From assembly GCA_037178625.1 (NCBI GenBank), contig CM074127.1:4216001-4280000 (forward strand): a DNA stretch of 64,000 nt. The letters are read 5' to 3'. A program made the translations under genes and the position numbers. The DNA is from Skeletonema tropicum (lineage: Eukaryota > Bacillariophyta > Thalassiosirophyceae > Thalassiosirales > Thalassiosiraceae). The notes beneath the pieces are model-generated. The model saw only the letters and a program-made list of their open reading frames with translations, did no database searches and was not told the origin of the DNA. This document shows positions 1-9,757 of the stretch, piece after piece (position 1 is the first letter of the stretch; each line of letters opens with the position of its first letter).

Positions 1-620
1 TGGAGGGGCAGACTGTGACTATCATCAACAGGTCGGAAATTGTAGGGAGGCCTTTGGCTGCCATGTTGGCGAATGATGGAGCAGATGTATACTCGATTGA
101 TATCGATTCTATTTATCTATTTCGTGGTGGTAGGTTGTATGCCTGTGATGGAGAGACCCCAGAGTCTTGTGTGCGCAAGGTAAGAATGACCGGATCTTCT
201 TTTTGCGTATTGCGTTCATGTTCTGCTGCATAAATACTGATATCAATTGTTCTTATCTGTCTACAGTCATCTGTTGTTGTAACCGGAGTTCCGACGAAAG
301 ATTATCGCCTCCCATCCGAATGGATTCAACCCAACTCAACTGTCGTCAACGTTGCATCTTTCAAAAACGTAAATGAGGATGAAATTTTACAAATAGAAAA
401 TGTGACTTACATTCCAATGGTTGGAAAGGTGACTGTGGCTATGCTGGAGAGGAACTTGATGAGATTATTTAACAACTTTCACCATCCTGAGCGACAATTG
501 GAGGAGAGGAAGAAGAAAGAGTCGGATTCAGCATCTCCGTGGTACGGAAATGTGCTCCAGGTCTACACCGCGATCGCAGCTACAGCAATTCTTGCCATGT
601 CACTAGTCAAACGAAAGTAG
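1..620 (+). CDS. MTD1: NAD-type methylenetetrahydrofolate dehydrogenase (MTD1-like), 5' partial
   Basis: This is the C-terminal part of a 5,10-methylene-THF dehydrogenase of one-carbon metabolism; the N-terminus lies before the window. Exon 1..179 reads INRSEIVGRPLAAMLANDGA, the NAD(P)-binding signature closest in my memory to the yeast monofunctional NAD-dependent Mtd1. A GT-AG intron (180-266) is in phase 0. Exon 267..620 continues with VVVTGVP and YIPMVGKVTVAMLERN, the conserved end of the fold. Unusually, the protein does not stop there: about 45 more residues follow, with a charged linker and a hydrophobic stretch (AIAATAILAMSL) before VKRK at the stop, which looks like a tail anchor. 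The stop is 70 bp from the convergent PKA gene. The family is clear; membrane anchoring is inference. Confidence 0.85.
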
Positions 621-689
621 GAGAACAACAAGAAGTATCCACCCCGGTAGAATCATTTCTTAAACATTATATGTCCCGTTACATCATCC

Positions 690-1998
690 TTAAATGTTAT
701 ACATCCCCATTTTTCTCACAAGTAGCTCTTTCATGCACACCAGGCGGTTAAACGTTGCACGATTTATGGATAGGCAGGAAAGCTTGCCTTCTGCAGTGAT
801 GGTAGCTTGTCGAGGCTTGTCAGTCAGTAAAGCGAGCTCCCCGAAGTAATCTCCGCTACTCAATCTCTTCACCTCTTTGGCAGTTCCATCACTCTGACGT
901 TTAGTACACACAGCGTTGCCTTCCTTGATCAAGTAAAATTTAGATCCAGCTTCACCTTCTGTCAACACTTCTTGCGAATCTTCATAGCTTTCTTCATGCA
1001 AGGCATCGGAAATCGTCAGCACTTCGTACTCGTCCAAACTACTAAAGAGAGGGACCATTTCAATAAAACGCTTGTTGACTCTTCTCACTTTAATCGTAGT
1101 CTTCATTAGAATCTTCTTGAAAGAGATACGATCAAGAGTCCAAAGCCTGACGTCTCCACTTGCGATGCAAGATGCGGCTCGAGGTGCACCATACAGCAAG
1201 GCCAGCTCTCCAAAGGAATCGCATGCTTCGCAAGACTTGACAAGTTTTCGCTCCTCACCTTCGTTAATGAAGATATCAACAACTCCACTGTCAATGCAAT
1301 AAAATTTGTCTCCGTCCTCATCACCTTGCCTGATTATAACATCGCCATCTGCGTGCTCGGTCAGAAACATGGTATCTTGGATAGTCTTCATTTGTTGCTG
1401 GTCGAGATGGCTAAAGAACATGTTGTTTCCCATCAAGGTACTTATTCTCGCCAATTCCGACTCACTCTTTTCTATCACTTTAAGATCGGAGTAACATTTA
1501 TCATGACTGAGCTTCTCTGCGCAGATGGATTCTCGACGCTTCTTAGGACGTGGATTGCTAGACTCCTTGCTTTGAGACTGTTCTTCTTCTGCAGACAAGA
1601 CTTCTTCTCCTTCATCTTCATCTTCCGATTTACTAAGTTCTTCTTCCTCGTCTTGATTGTTCACAGCAGCTGCCATTACAAGACTCATAGGCGTTTCCTT
1701 CTCGAAGCGCTTCTCGATACTACTCGTTTCGTTGGGATACTTATCGAGAAGGAAATTTACCATGAAATCGATTGGACATTGTGGTTTCTAAAGAGAGAAG
1801 GGAAAGAAAGAAGGAAGTTGATGGTGAATACCGACAAAGGGAATACATAGCGACGAAGACATTGCCAAATCGAATATGTATATACTCAATTTTATTCACC
1901 TTTGTAAGAATAGCTTCCACAATCGTTACGAAGAGCGAGTTCAGATTCTTTTCATCGAGGTAAAGTTGAAGTTCTTGCTTGATTCCGTCGGAAGACAT
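690..1998 (-). CDS. cAMP-dependent protein kinase regulatory subunit
   Basis: This is the regulatory subunit that holds the PKA catalytic subunit inactive until cyclic nucleotide binds. Two exons, 1998-1900 and 1787-690, are joined in phase 0 across a 112-nt intron and give 398 residues. Residues about 5-45 (KQELQLYLDEKNLNSL, then PIDFMVNFLLDKYP) form a dimerisation/docking helix pair. An acidic linker leads to KKRRESICAEKL near residue 117, the inhibitor site, with a phosphorylatable Ser as in RII-type subunits. Two cyclic-nucleotide-binding domains follow; both phosphate-binding cassettes are intact (FGELALLYGAPRAAS and FGELALLTDKPRQAT, with the Glu and Arg in place). The length matches the family. 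The first ATG, at 1998, fits the docking domain. Whether the ligand is cAMP or cGMP cannot be told from this. Confidence 0.93.
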
Positions 1999-2229
1999 TT
2001 TTGAAGGGGGTCTATGAGTGATCGATAGTATGTTCTGTTTACAATCGAAGCAAGAAGATGCACTGAGAAATAAGTTCTTCGACATAAAAATTGCGCCTAA
2101 CAACTCCAAACTACGACTAACATGAAATGACATCTAAACTATAACACTTATCCTTTAGAAGCACGCTGCAATATATCGTGCGAAAGACATATCTATCCAC
2201 TCAATGGATACGAAAGGCTGCTCATCAGC

Positions 2230-3772
2230 TCATGGCGTGATACGAGGATCAGTATCTCCAGCCTTGATCTTGGCTTCACTTACTGCACCATCTGGCATTG
2301 GAACATCTGGCGGAGGCGGAAGAACGTCTGCAGGAGAAGAAGACGTTTGTTCGACTGCTGGAAACACATTAGGATGGAGAGGTCTTTGAGCTGTGACCTT
2401 TGCCCAGTGCTGTAACACTGCAAGCTTTTGCGCCTGTTCTTCAGTCGACTGAGTAGCCGAGATGTCATTGAAGATACAATCCTGCAGCTGGTAAAGCTTG
2501 TTAGAGAATGCTAGCAAACTGAGTGGTCTTCCAATACTCGGATTGTATTGCGACGGCGTATCATACGAGTAAGGCAAAGGAGGTGGAGCAACACTATTCG
2601 TCCCGTCATTGTTGTAAGACGGCGTAGGATGGTTGTATAGCGAGTGGGCCGACACAGGAATAGCTTCCATATTACTACCGGTCAAAAACGAAGAGGCAAT
2701 TGGAAGTGGAACGAAGGAGTATCCATTGTCGGCATCATCACCAAATAGTTCTGAGATTTTCAGGCTGGTATCCAAATCGAACGATGTAATCTCAGGCGAG
2801 CCAATTTGGTCACGCATCAGCACATCCACATCAATCGTACCATCTTCTAGCGTCGCCATCTTGTTCGGATGGTGCCTCGAACTATTGATTTGTGCTACTC
2901 TCTCATCTTCATCCATCTTGATCCTCTTCTTTAGAGGCCCTCTAGATTTCCTTGGTCTCTCATTCTTCACTGAAATCGAATTCATTGACCAATCACTGCT
3001 TCCGCCACTAATACCCCCAGTGCCGCTTCCACTTCCACTAGAAAGCCGTTTGAGGGAACGGTATACGTGAAACACCCTTATATCGAGACCATCTTTACCA
3101 GTTGCGTCAATCATAGTCCACATAGACCCCTGTGCATGTCAGTACGACGAAAGTTAGTCAATGAGATATGACGCACGACTGAAAATGACGTTAACAACAC
3201 CGATGATAATGTCTCACCCCCTTCGTATTCGAGTACTCTGGCCGCCCACGGGGATACGAGTAACGTTGTTGAAGACTCCCCTTCTTCTGCGACTTTGACG
3301 CAGGTCCACTCAGCGACCACTTACAGAATTCCAAAGATCCAATATCATGATCGTTGACCACCAGATGTTCCAAGTTGGAAGGAACAGCGGTATCATTACT
3401 ATCGCTCACATTGAAGAGAAACACATAAATGCCATCTATATAAGGGGAAGGAAATGGTTTAGTTACGTTGGGTTTGTGAGCAGACAGTCCATCAAATGAG
3501 TAATTAATTAACGATAAATACGACTAAGCACATCATGTGATGAAGAGCGCACGCATACACTCACCTCCAAACTCGTACGATGGAGGAGATAACATTAGCC
3601 TCTTATCCGTCATTTTTACGATGTTGAATGAGATATCTCCTTTGGCAGGCACTCTGCCCTCCTTTACGCAGGCAAATATTTTCCTCACGTCCTCTTCGCA
3701 CAAACGGCCGGCACCGGGTGCGCCGCCGTTGGTGTACATCTTCTTCGGCAGGGAGCGGCGAGTTTTAGGCAT
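2230..3772 (-). CDS. Unrecognised protein, conserved-looking N-terminal half
   Basis: The exons are 3772-3565, 3435-3218 and 3129-2230, with GT-AG junctions that keep frame, giving about 441 residues. I do not recognise the family. The N-terminal 170 residues look folded: GRLCEEDVRKIFACVKEG, SPPSYEFGDGIYVFLFNV, then a compact segment with RYSYPRGRPEYS and GSMWTMIDATGKDGLDIRVF. Splicing joins the latter two smoothly, which supports the model. After residue 180 the chain becomes low-complexity and basic (RPRKSRGPLKKRIK, a likely nuclear signal), then Pro/Ser-rich with a short acidic ISELFGDDAD segment. This layout (folded head, basic signal, disordered tail) would suit a nuclear or transcription-related factor, but that is only a guess. 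It lies head-to-tail upstream of the PKA subunit gene. Confidence 0.7.
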
Positions 3773-4044
3773 GGTTCAATAATAGTTTAACAAGATGAAT
3801 GATGTCGAAGAGGAGAGAGCCGAAGGGTGTTATTATCATGCGTCAAATACCGTGCTATGCCAAGTGCTCCGAAGCAGGGATGCCGTCGAGAAGATTGTGG
3901 ATTGAGGATGATTGAGGTGAGGAGGCGAGTGCATTTTAGGTACAAGTAGGTAGGTACGATACCTTCAGGAAGTTCGACTGAAACGCATGGTTAGATCACG
4001 TCACCCAATTCACCCAAAGAAATCCATAGTTCATGCTTATTAGC

Positions 4045-5187
4045 TTAATAATCATAGTCGTCGTCATAGTCGTCATCATATGAATCGAAATCCTCACCAT
4101 CATCTTCAGTCTCGACTTCCTCTACATCGCTAACATCCTCCTCATCCTCCATTGCATCGACTCCAACTGTCAGCGGGACACTATCCTCTAAAATCTCACA
4201 TTCCATATCAACAATATATTCTCGGACATTATTCTCCAATTTGCTAAAAGCAGAAGCAACACCCTTCCATGCCAATTGGCCAATCAATAACTTCAGCGGG
4301 AACCCAGCTCGCACGACTCGTCCCCAAGTTGTCCATTGAGCCCAGAATGGGGCACTGACGATTATCCTTCCGACAATGAACTCTAATAGTGGCATTAGTG
4401 TGATGATGACACTTAGCACTGTCATGATTAGCAACGAACGTAGTACCAACCCATTCCCTCCATCAAGCAAGACAGAACTAACCAAGAATCCCTTCACTCC
4501 AACATGTTGCAACATGCTAAACTCAGATTCATCTGCAAACCAACTTTTCAGTATAGAATATCTAGAATGCCACATTGGTTCAACTTTGGTTGGATCTGTT
4601 CGTCTCAATCGATTCAATGCCGAGAGTGAAATCCACTGATCGGTCCCTAACGGAGCAACTACCTTGGTATTCGGTTCGGCATCAAAGGAGTAGAGACAAC
4701 TTTTTGGATCCTCATCTGTACACATTGCGCAATCCCAATCTACCTTTTCGGGTGGTTTATCTCCATCTGCGGTAGAAACACTGGTGATGGTTGGGAGGGG
4801 CACTCCACGCAATGCCAGCATTTCGGATAGATAGGTGGATCGTAATTGATATAGTATTTGTTGTTCTGTTCGATATTTGGAGAGCTTTTCATATTCTTCT
4901 TGCTTTTGTTGTTGTATTTTACGACGTTCTTCTTCCTCATCCTCCTCTTCTTCATCAGTATTGTCGTCGTCAAGGTCGATAATAGTGGATCCTCCACGAA
5001 GTTTGAGTGGTAAGCTCAAGTCAGTGTCAGTGATGGATGATGCACATCTTGTGTTCTTGGAAGTGGTTGCAAATGAATTATACGATGGCCGCCTCCAGCT
5101 CGAATGAGATGATCCAGCAGCAGCGCTCCTTTCTATTGATAATGCGATGGCCAACGTGGCCAGTAGATAGCGGTGGCAGATCATCAT
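4045..5187 (-). CDS. Secretory-pathway membrane protein with acidic tail, unknown function
   Basis: This is a single-exon ORF of 380 residues. It starts with a signal peptide (LLATLAIALSIERSAAAG) followed by a Ser-rich stretch and then LKLRGGS around residue 64. A Glu/Asp-rich, Gln-rich coiled-coil-like segment comes next, and then a Cys-containing module (DWDCAMCTDEDPKSC). Two hydrophobic spans near residues 245-275 and 290-310 (LLIMTVLSVIITLMPLLEFI is the clearest) suggest a membrane protein. The C-terminal 50 residues are almost entirely Asp/Glu/Tyr. No family was recognised. The LRGG motif after a leader is something I associate with many diatom secretory or plastid proteins, but I cannot verify this here. 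The gene diverges from the phosphomevalonate kinase gene across 250 bp. Confidence 0.75.
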   Translation of the reverse strand: MMICHRYLLATLAIALSIERSAAAGSSHSSWRRPSYNSFATTSKNTRCASSITDTDLSLPLKLRGGSTIIDLDDDNTDEEEEDEEEERRKIQQQKQEEYEKLSKYRTEQQILYQLRSTYLSEMLALRGVPLPTITSVSTADGDKPPEKVDWDCAMCTDEDPKSCLYSFDAEPNTKVVAPLGTDQWISLSALNRLRRTDPTKVEPMWHSRYSILKSWFADESEFSMLQHVGVKGFLVSSVLLDGGNGLVLRSLLIMTVLSVIITLMPLLEFIVGRIIVSAPFWAQWTTWGRVVRAGFPLKLLIGQLAWKGVASAFSKLENNVREYIVDMECEILEDSVPLTVGVDAMEDEEDVSDVEEVETEDDGEDFDSYDDDYDDDYDY

Positions 5188-5437
5188 CGTTGTTACCTTC
5201 TACACTGCTCTTTTGTTACTGCTACTGCGACCTCCAAGTGGAGAAAATCGACAGCGATGGGAAAATTATTGACGCCCTAAATAATGAGAAACTCCCGACA
5301 CTGTTGTGTCTCATATCTTTGCAACGAAGAGGTATCGAGCTCTATCCAATGACAATAGATGTGCATAATACTAATGGACTTCTAGATCGGCCTCAAGCAG
5401 AAGATAGCTATTAATATAATTCCCTCGAATCATAGTC

Positions 5438-7561
5438 ATGTGGGGTCGCATGGCAAATATAGCCGAGCAGCTTGAAGCCGGCGCTGCTAAACTTGGCGAC
5501 GTTGTAAAAAATAATGATGGCATCAAGCTCAATGATGATGATGATGCTGACAATTATGATCCACAAAACAACATTGCTATGACACCGTCCAGTGATACTG
5601 ACTACGGCGATGAAGAAGAGAACGGATGGGGTGGCTCTGATGGAGATGATTTGGATTTTGAGGATGATGAAGATATGGGAAGTAGTGGGGTAGATGTTTC
5701 TTATGATGACGTCCCAGACGAAGAGGCGGAGGGAGAAGACACTGCGTTGGAAAGTACAAATCCAGAACCTTTGTCCACTCCTGAGGCAACAGCAGTGGCA
5801 GACACGACAGCAGCAGCAGTGCCGTCAACAACACAACAACCCCAATCACCACCTCACACATTCCCAGAAATTGTTTCCGTCTCAGCCCCAGGAAAAGCAC
5901 TCGTAGCCGGAGGATATCTAGTATTAGAATCACCCAATCCAGGAGTTGTCCTGGCAGCAGATGGATGTCGGTTCCACACGACAATCACGTTTCGTCAACC
6001 CTGCATTACTACGTCTAAGGGGGGTAATGTGATTGGTAATTCAATCGATGCTACGTGGGAATCTGTGCCTTTGGATGTGTACAGTCCTCAATTTGATAAG
6101 ATATTTTGCTACTATCTTTCGTACTCATTGAACCAAGAAGATGTAGAAGGAGAAGAAGATGATGATGGCAAGGATGTATTGCGGTTGCAGCCACGCACAG
6201 CATCACATGAACCCAACAAGTTCGTCGAGCGGACACTTCTACTAGCATTTGGATATCTGCGTCAATCATTGGGGAAGGAATTATTTCACTCCAGATTTCG
6301 TCATCATGGCTTGAATTCACATGAACGTGTGGCATTGGCCATTAAACTTCGTGCCGATAATGATTTCTATAGTCAAATCAACCACTTGAAGCAACGGGGA
6401 TTAGATCTTACACCTCAAGATGTGGAGAGTTTGGAGCCATTTTTACCGTGCCCGAAAGATTCGGATGGGAAGGTCATTGTGAATAAGACTGGGATGGGAA
6501 GTTCTGCTGCGTTAGTTACGAGTATTGTTGGTGCGCTTTTGCAATTTTTTGGTGCATCATCGCTTCCAATGATAGACCAAGAAGTAACTGTTGGTCAAGA
6601 GAATCTTCATGAGGAAGGACTACGTATTGCACACAATCTAGCTCAAATCTGCCATTGTTATGCCCAAGGCAAGGTCGGAAGTGGCTTTGATGTGTCGTCA
6701 GCTGTATTTGGGTCACATGTGTACACAAGATTTTCGAAAAGCGTCATTAACAGCTTCATAGAAGACGTCGAAGTGCGAAATGAAACTGTCAAGGATGGAC
6801 TTAGCTTAGCCGAGACGGATTCATTCCAATTAGTTGAACTGGTTACAGATGCTGACCATAAGTGGGATTGTTCAGTCCAGCCAATCAAACTTCCCGAAGG
6901 ATTAGAACTTCTCATGGCGGATGTATGTGGAGGATCTGAAAGCCCGTCAATGGCAAGAAAGATATTAGAATGGAAGAAGAAGAATCGAGAGACAGGCTTC
7001 TTGTCTGGATATTACTGGAAAGACTTGAAGCGTTGCAACAAGAAAATTGCATCGCTCTTGTCTGATCAATACACGAAGAAGCCATTTTGTGACGGACTGG
7101 TGAGAGATGGTCAAATGATAATAGCCAGTCGTACAGCAGAGCAGTGGAAGAAACCAATGCCATCAACTTGGCACGAGTTTGATGGATCTTCATGGGATGT
7201 GGCAATGCAACTTTTGGATTTACGAATGGCATTTTTGGAGTCCAGGCAAAATTTGAAAGGGATGGGGGCTGCTGCTGGTGTCCCTGTCGAACCGGACAGT
7301 CAAACGGCCCTTGCTGATGCGACAATGAGACTGCCCGGTGTGGTTGCCGCCGGGGTGCCAGGTGCAGGAGGTTACGACGCTTTATTTGTTATCTATGTTA
7401 AAGGCCCACCAACCAATGGGGGGAAGAGTGACCAAGTTCGAGACGAGATCGGGAATCTATGGAGAGATCTGAGCAACCAAGGTGACGATACAGTTGTGTG
7501 CCCGCTATCTGTGAGAGCTGCAGGTTCTGGTGGTTTGTGTGCAAGTAGTTTACAATGGTAG
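5438..7561 (+). CDS. ERG8: Phosphomevalonate kinase
   Basis: This is a GHMP-family kinase that phosphorylates 5-phosphomevalonate in the cytosolic mevalonate route to isoprenoids and sterols. The single exon encodes 707 residues. The conserved domain begins near residue 145 with VSAPGKALVAGGYLVLE. The ATP-binding GHMP motif is KTGMGSSAALVTS (about residue 350), followed by GKVGSGFDVSSAVFGS. The C-terminal substrate region reads GVPVEPDSQTALAD and GVVAAGVPGAGGYDA. The kinase core is about 560 residues, longer than the roughly 450 of the yeast enzyme. The first 145 residues are an added acidic, Asp/Glu-rich then Thr/Ala-rich low-complexity extension with no targeting signal that I can see. The stop is only 38 bp from the convergent ABC-F gene. 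Confidence 0.93.
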   Translation: MWGRMANIAEQLEAGAAKLGDVVKNNDGIKLNDDDDADNYDPQNNIAMTPSSDTDYGDEEENGWGGSDGDDLDFEDDEDMGSSGVDVSYDDVPDEEAEGEDTALESTNPEPLSTPEATAVADTTAAAVPSTTQQPQSPPHTFPEIVSVSAPGKALVAGGYLVLESPNPGVVLAADGCRFHTTITFRQPCITTSKGGNVIGNSIDATWESVPLDVYSPQFDKIFCYYLSYSLNQEDVEGEEDDDGKDVLRLQPRTASHEPNKFVERTLLLAFGYLRQSLGKELFHSRFRHHGLNSHERVALAIKLRADNDFYSQINHLKQRGLDLTPQDVESLEPFLPCPKDSDGKVIVNKTGMGSSAALVTSIVGALLQFFGASSLPMIDQEVTVGQENLHEEGLRIAHNLAQICHCYAQGKVGSGFDVSSAVFGSHVYTRFSKSVINSFIEDVEVRNETVKDGLSLAETDSFQLVELVTDADHKWDCSVQPIKLPEGLELLMADVCGGSESPSMARKILEWKKKNRETGFLSGYYWKDLKRCNKKIASLLSDQYTKKPFCDGLVRDGQMIIASRTAEQWKKPMPSTWHEFDGSSWDVAMQLLDLRMAFLESRQNLKGMGAAAGVPVEPDSQTALADATMRLPGVVAAGVPGAGGYDALFVIYVKGPPTNGGKSDQVRDEIGNLWRDLSNQGDDTVVCPLSVRAAGSGGLCASSLQW

Positions 7562-7598
7562 GTAATGTTAAGAAAGACGATAACACTTAATTGATCAT

Positions 7599-9521
7599 TT
7601 ACGCATTGATCAAAGGTGCATACTTGATTCGCTTGATGCTCGTTTCCCCAAGCCTTTGCACACGATTCTCTTCATATTCAGCGTAATTGCCCTCAAAGAA
7701 GTAACAGTTACTGTCTCCTTCAAAAGCCAATATATGAGTTGCGATACGATCGAGGAAATATCTATCATGCGATACCACCATTGCACATCCAGCAAAATTG
7801 AGTAGAGCCTCTTCCAATGATCGCAACGTCTCAACATCCAAATCGTTCGTGGGCTCGTCAAGAATGATAAAGTTTGCTCCAGCCTTAAGCAGCTTGGCCA
7901 ATTGTACACGGTTCCTCTCACCACCACTCAAGTTGCTAACTTTCTGTTGCTGTTGTGCACTCTTGAACCCAAACCAGGACAAGTAGGCTCTTGAGTTGAC
8001 ATAGTTACCACCTAATTCAATCTCATCCATTCCTGATGAAATCTCTTCAAACACAGTTTTGGTTGGGTCTAGCTCATCCATCCTTTCCTGACCCACACCA
8101 ATCATATTTACAGTCTCTCCGATCTTGATAGTTCCAGCATCTGGCTGATCTTTTTCCATCAGCATACGAACAAGTGTGGATTTACCAGCTCCATTTGGAC
8201 CAATCACGCCAACAATACCTGCTTTGGGAAGTGAAAACTCCAAGTTATCAATCAACAACCTTTCTCCAAACGCCTTCTTCACGCCAGAAACATCAATGAC
8301 AACGTCACCAAGCCTAGGTCCAGGAGGGATGTAAATTTGACCTTCATTACGCAACTCCGTTGGTGCAGCAGAAAGCAACAGCTCATCATACCGCTTTAGA
8401 CGAGCTTTACTCTTTGTGCCCTTTGCTTTTGGATTTGATCTGACCCACTCCAATTCCGCTGCAACTGCCTTAGCAGCTGCTGTTTGGCTCTTCTTCTCTC
8501 CTTCCAATCGTTTGTTCTTTGCCTCAAGCCATTGAGAATAGTTCCCTTCAAATGGGATGCCTTGACCACGGTCCAATTCAAGAATCCACTGCGATACATT
8601 CTCCAGAAAGTAACGGTCATGCGTAATCGCGACAACCGTGCCCTGAAATTTGTCCAAAAATTGTTCAAGCCATGAAATCGACTCTGCGTCGAGATGGTTA
8701 GTTGGTTCGTCAAGCAACAACATGTCATGACTACCAAGAAGAAGTTGACAAAGTGAAACACGCCTCTTTTCACCACCAGATAGGACATCTGTTTTGGCAT
8801 CACCAGGAGGGACACGGAGAGAGTCCATGGCTCTTTCAACCGTTCTATCCAACTCCCACAAGTTCTCTGCTTCAATCTTGTTTCCAATTGTCTCGAGCTT
8901 GTTCATTGCACTGGTCATTTCCTCATCTGTAATATCTGGGTTTGCCATGCTCATACTGAGTTCGTTGTATTCATCGAGTATAGCTTTAGATGACGCCACA
9001 GCAGCATCAATACATTCTTGTACAGTTTCATATTCAAGAATGGGCTCTTGGGGAAGATAACCAATAGATGCACCTGGCAATGGACGGGCAACTCCATCGA
9101 ATTCTTTCTCGACTCCTGCCATGATCTTCAACAAAGTTGACTTTCCACTACCATTGAGACCAACCACTCCAATTTTTGCCCCTGGATAAAATGACAAGTT
9201 GATATTCTTCAAGATGTCTTTACTCTTGTCTGGAAGGGTCTTTGACAACCCCACAAGAGTGAACATGAACTGACGTGTTGCTGCATCGAACCTTGCCTCC
9301 TTCACTGACGCTTTCTCCTGCTTTTGTTGTCCCTTTTTGGCAGAGGAGTAGTTTGGGTTGGGTCTGGGTGTGCCGCCTTTGCGTTTCTTCCCAAAAAGCG
9401 CTGTAGTTGGGATAATAGAAGATTTGTGCTGCACAATGGACGTAGATGGTACCGTAAAGGCAGTGGAGATTGGTGCTGAAAGCACCAGCAGCAGTGCGGC
9501 TGCGAGAGAGAAGTTCGTCAA
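7599..9521 (-). CDS. ABC-F ATPase, EttA-like, probably organellar
   Basis: This is a duplicated ABC ATPase of the ribosome-binding ABC-F group, closest to bacterial EttA (energy-dependent translational throttle). Both halves are intact: Walker A GLNGSGKST with LSGGEKRRVSL and LLLDEPTNHLD; then GPNGAGKST with LSGGERNRVQL and IILDEPTNDLD. A Lys/Arg-rich linker lies between them. The core is preceded by a hydrophobic leader ending in ISTAFTVPS, which resembles the diatom plastid signal/transit cleavage region. The start is a problem: this frame has no ATG before the core (TTG at 9521, an in-frame stop at 9533-9531). A short upstream exon with acceptor CATAG at about 9531 is therefore likely. The role would be organellar translation control, by inference. 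The divergent neighbour is the helicase gene. Confidence 0.88.
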   Translation of the reverse strand: MTNFSLAAALLLVLSAPISTAFTVPSTSIVQHKSSIIPTTALFGKKRKGGTPRPNPNYSSAKKGQQKQEKASVKEARFDAATRQFMFTLVGLSKTLPDKSKDILKNINLSFYPGAKIGVVGLNGSGKSTLLKIMAGVEKEFDGVARPLPGASIGYLPQEPILEYETVQECIDAAVASSKAILDEYNELSMSMANPDITDEEMTSAMNKLETIGNKIEAENLWELDRTVERAMDSLRVPPGDAKTDVLSGGEKRRVSLCQLLLGSHDMLLLDEPTNHLDAESISWLEQFLDKFQGTVVAITHDRYFLENVSQWILELDRGQGIPFEGNYSQWLEAKNKRLEGEKKSQTAAAKAVAAELEWVRSNPKAKGTKSKARLKRYDELLLSAAPTELRNEGQIYIPPGPRLGDVVIDVSGVKKAFGERLLIDNLEFSLPKAGIVGVIGPNGAGKSTLVRMLMEKDQPDAGTIKIGETVNMIGVGQERMDELDPTKTVFEEISSGMDEIELGGNYVNSRAYLSWFGFKSAQQQQKVSNLSGGERNRVQLAKLLKAGANFIILDEPTNDLDVETLRSLEEALLNFAGCAMVVSHDRYFLDRIATHILAFEGDSNCYFFEGNYAEYEENRVQRLGETSIKRIKYAPLINA

Positions 9522-9757
9522 GGTGATTATCTATGAGATTATGACGCGGAAGTACGCATCAACTTCATGCCATCAGGTGAAGCTAGCGAGCAATAAGCGA
9601 AACATTGAACTAATTCCGACGGTATCAACGCCCTGTAGAATCCTACGCACAGGACAGCCAACAGCCAATCAAACTCATGCCACCGCCACCAATCTCCCTG
9701 CCTCCCTCTCAATGCATTTGTTCTTTCAATTCATTGGTTCTACTACATCTAAGAAAT

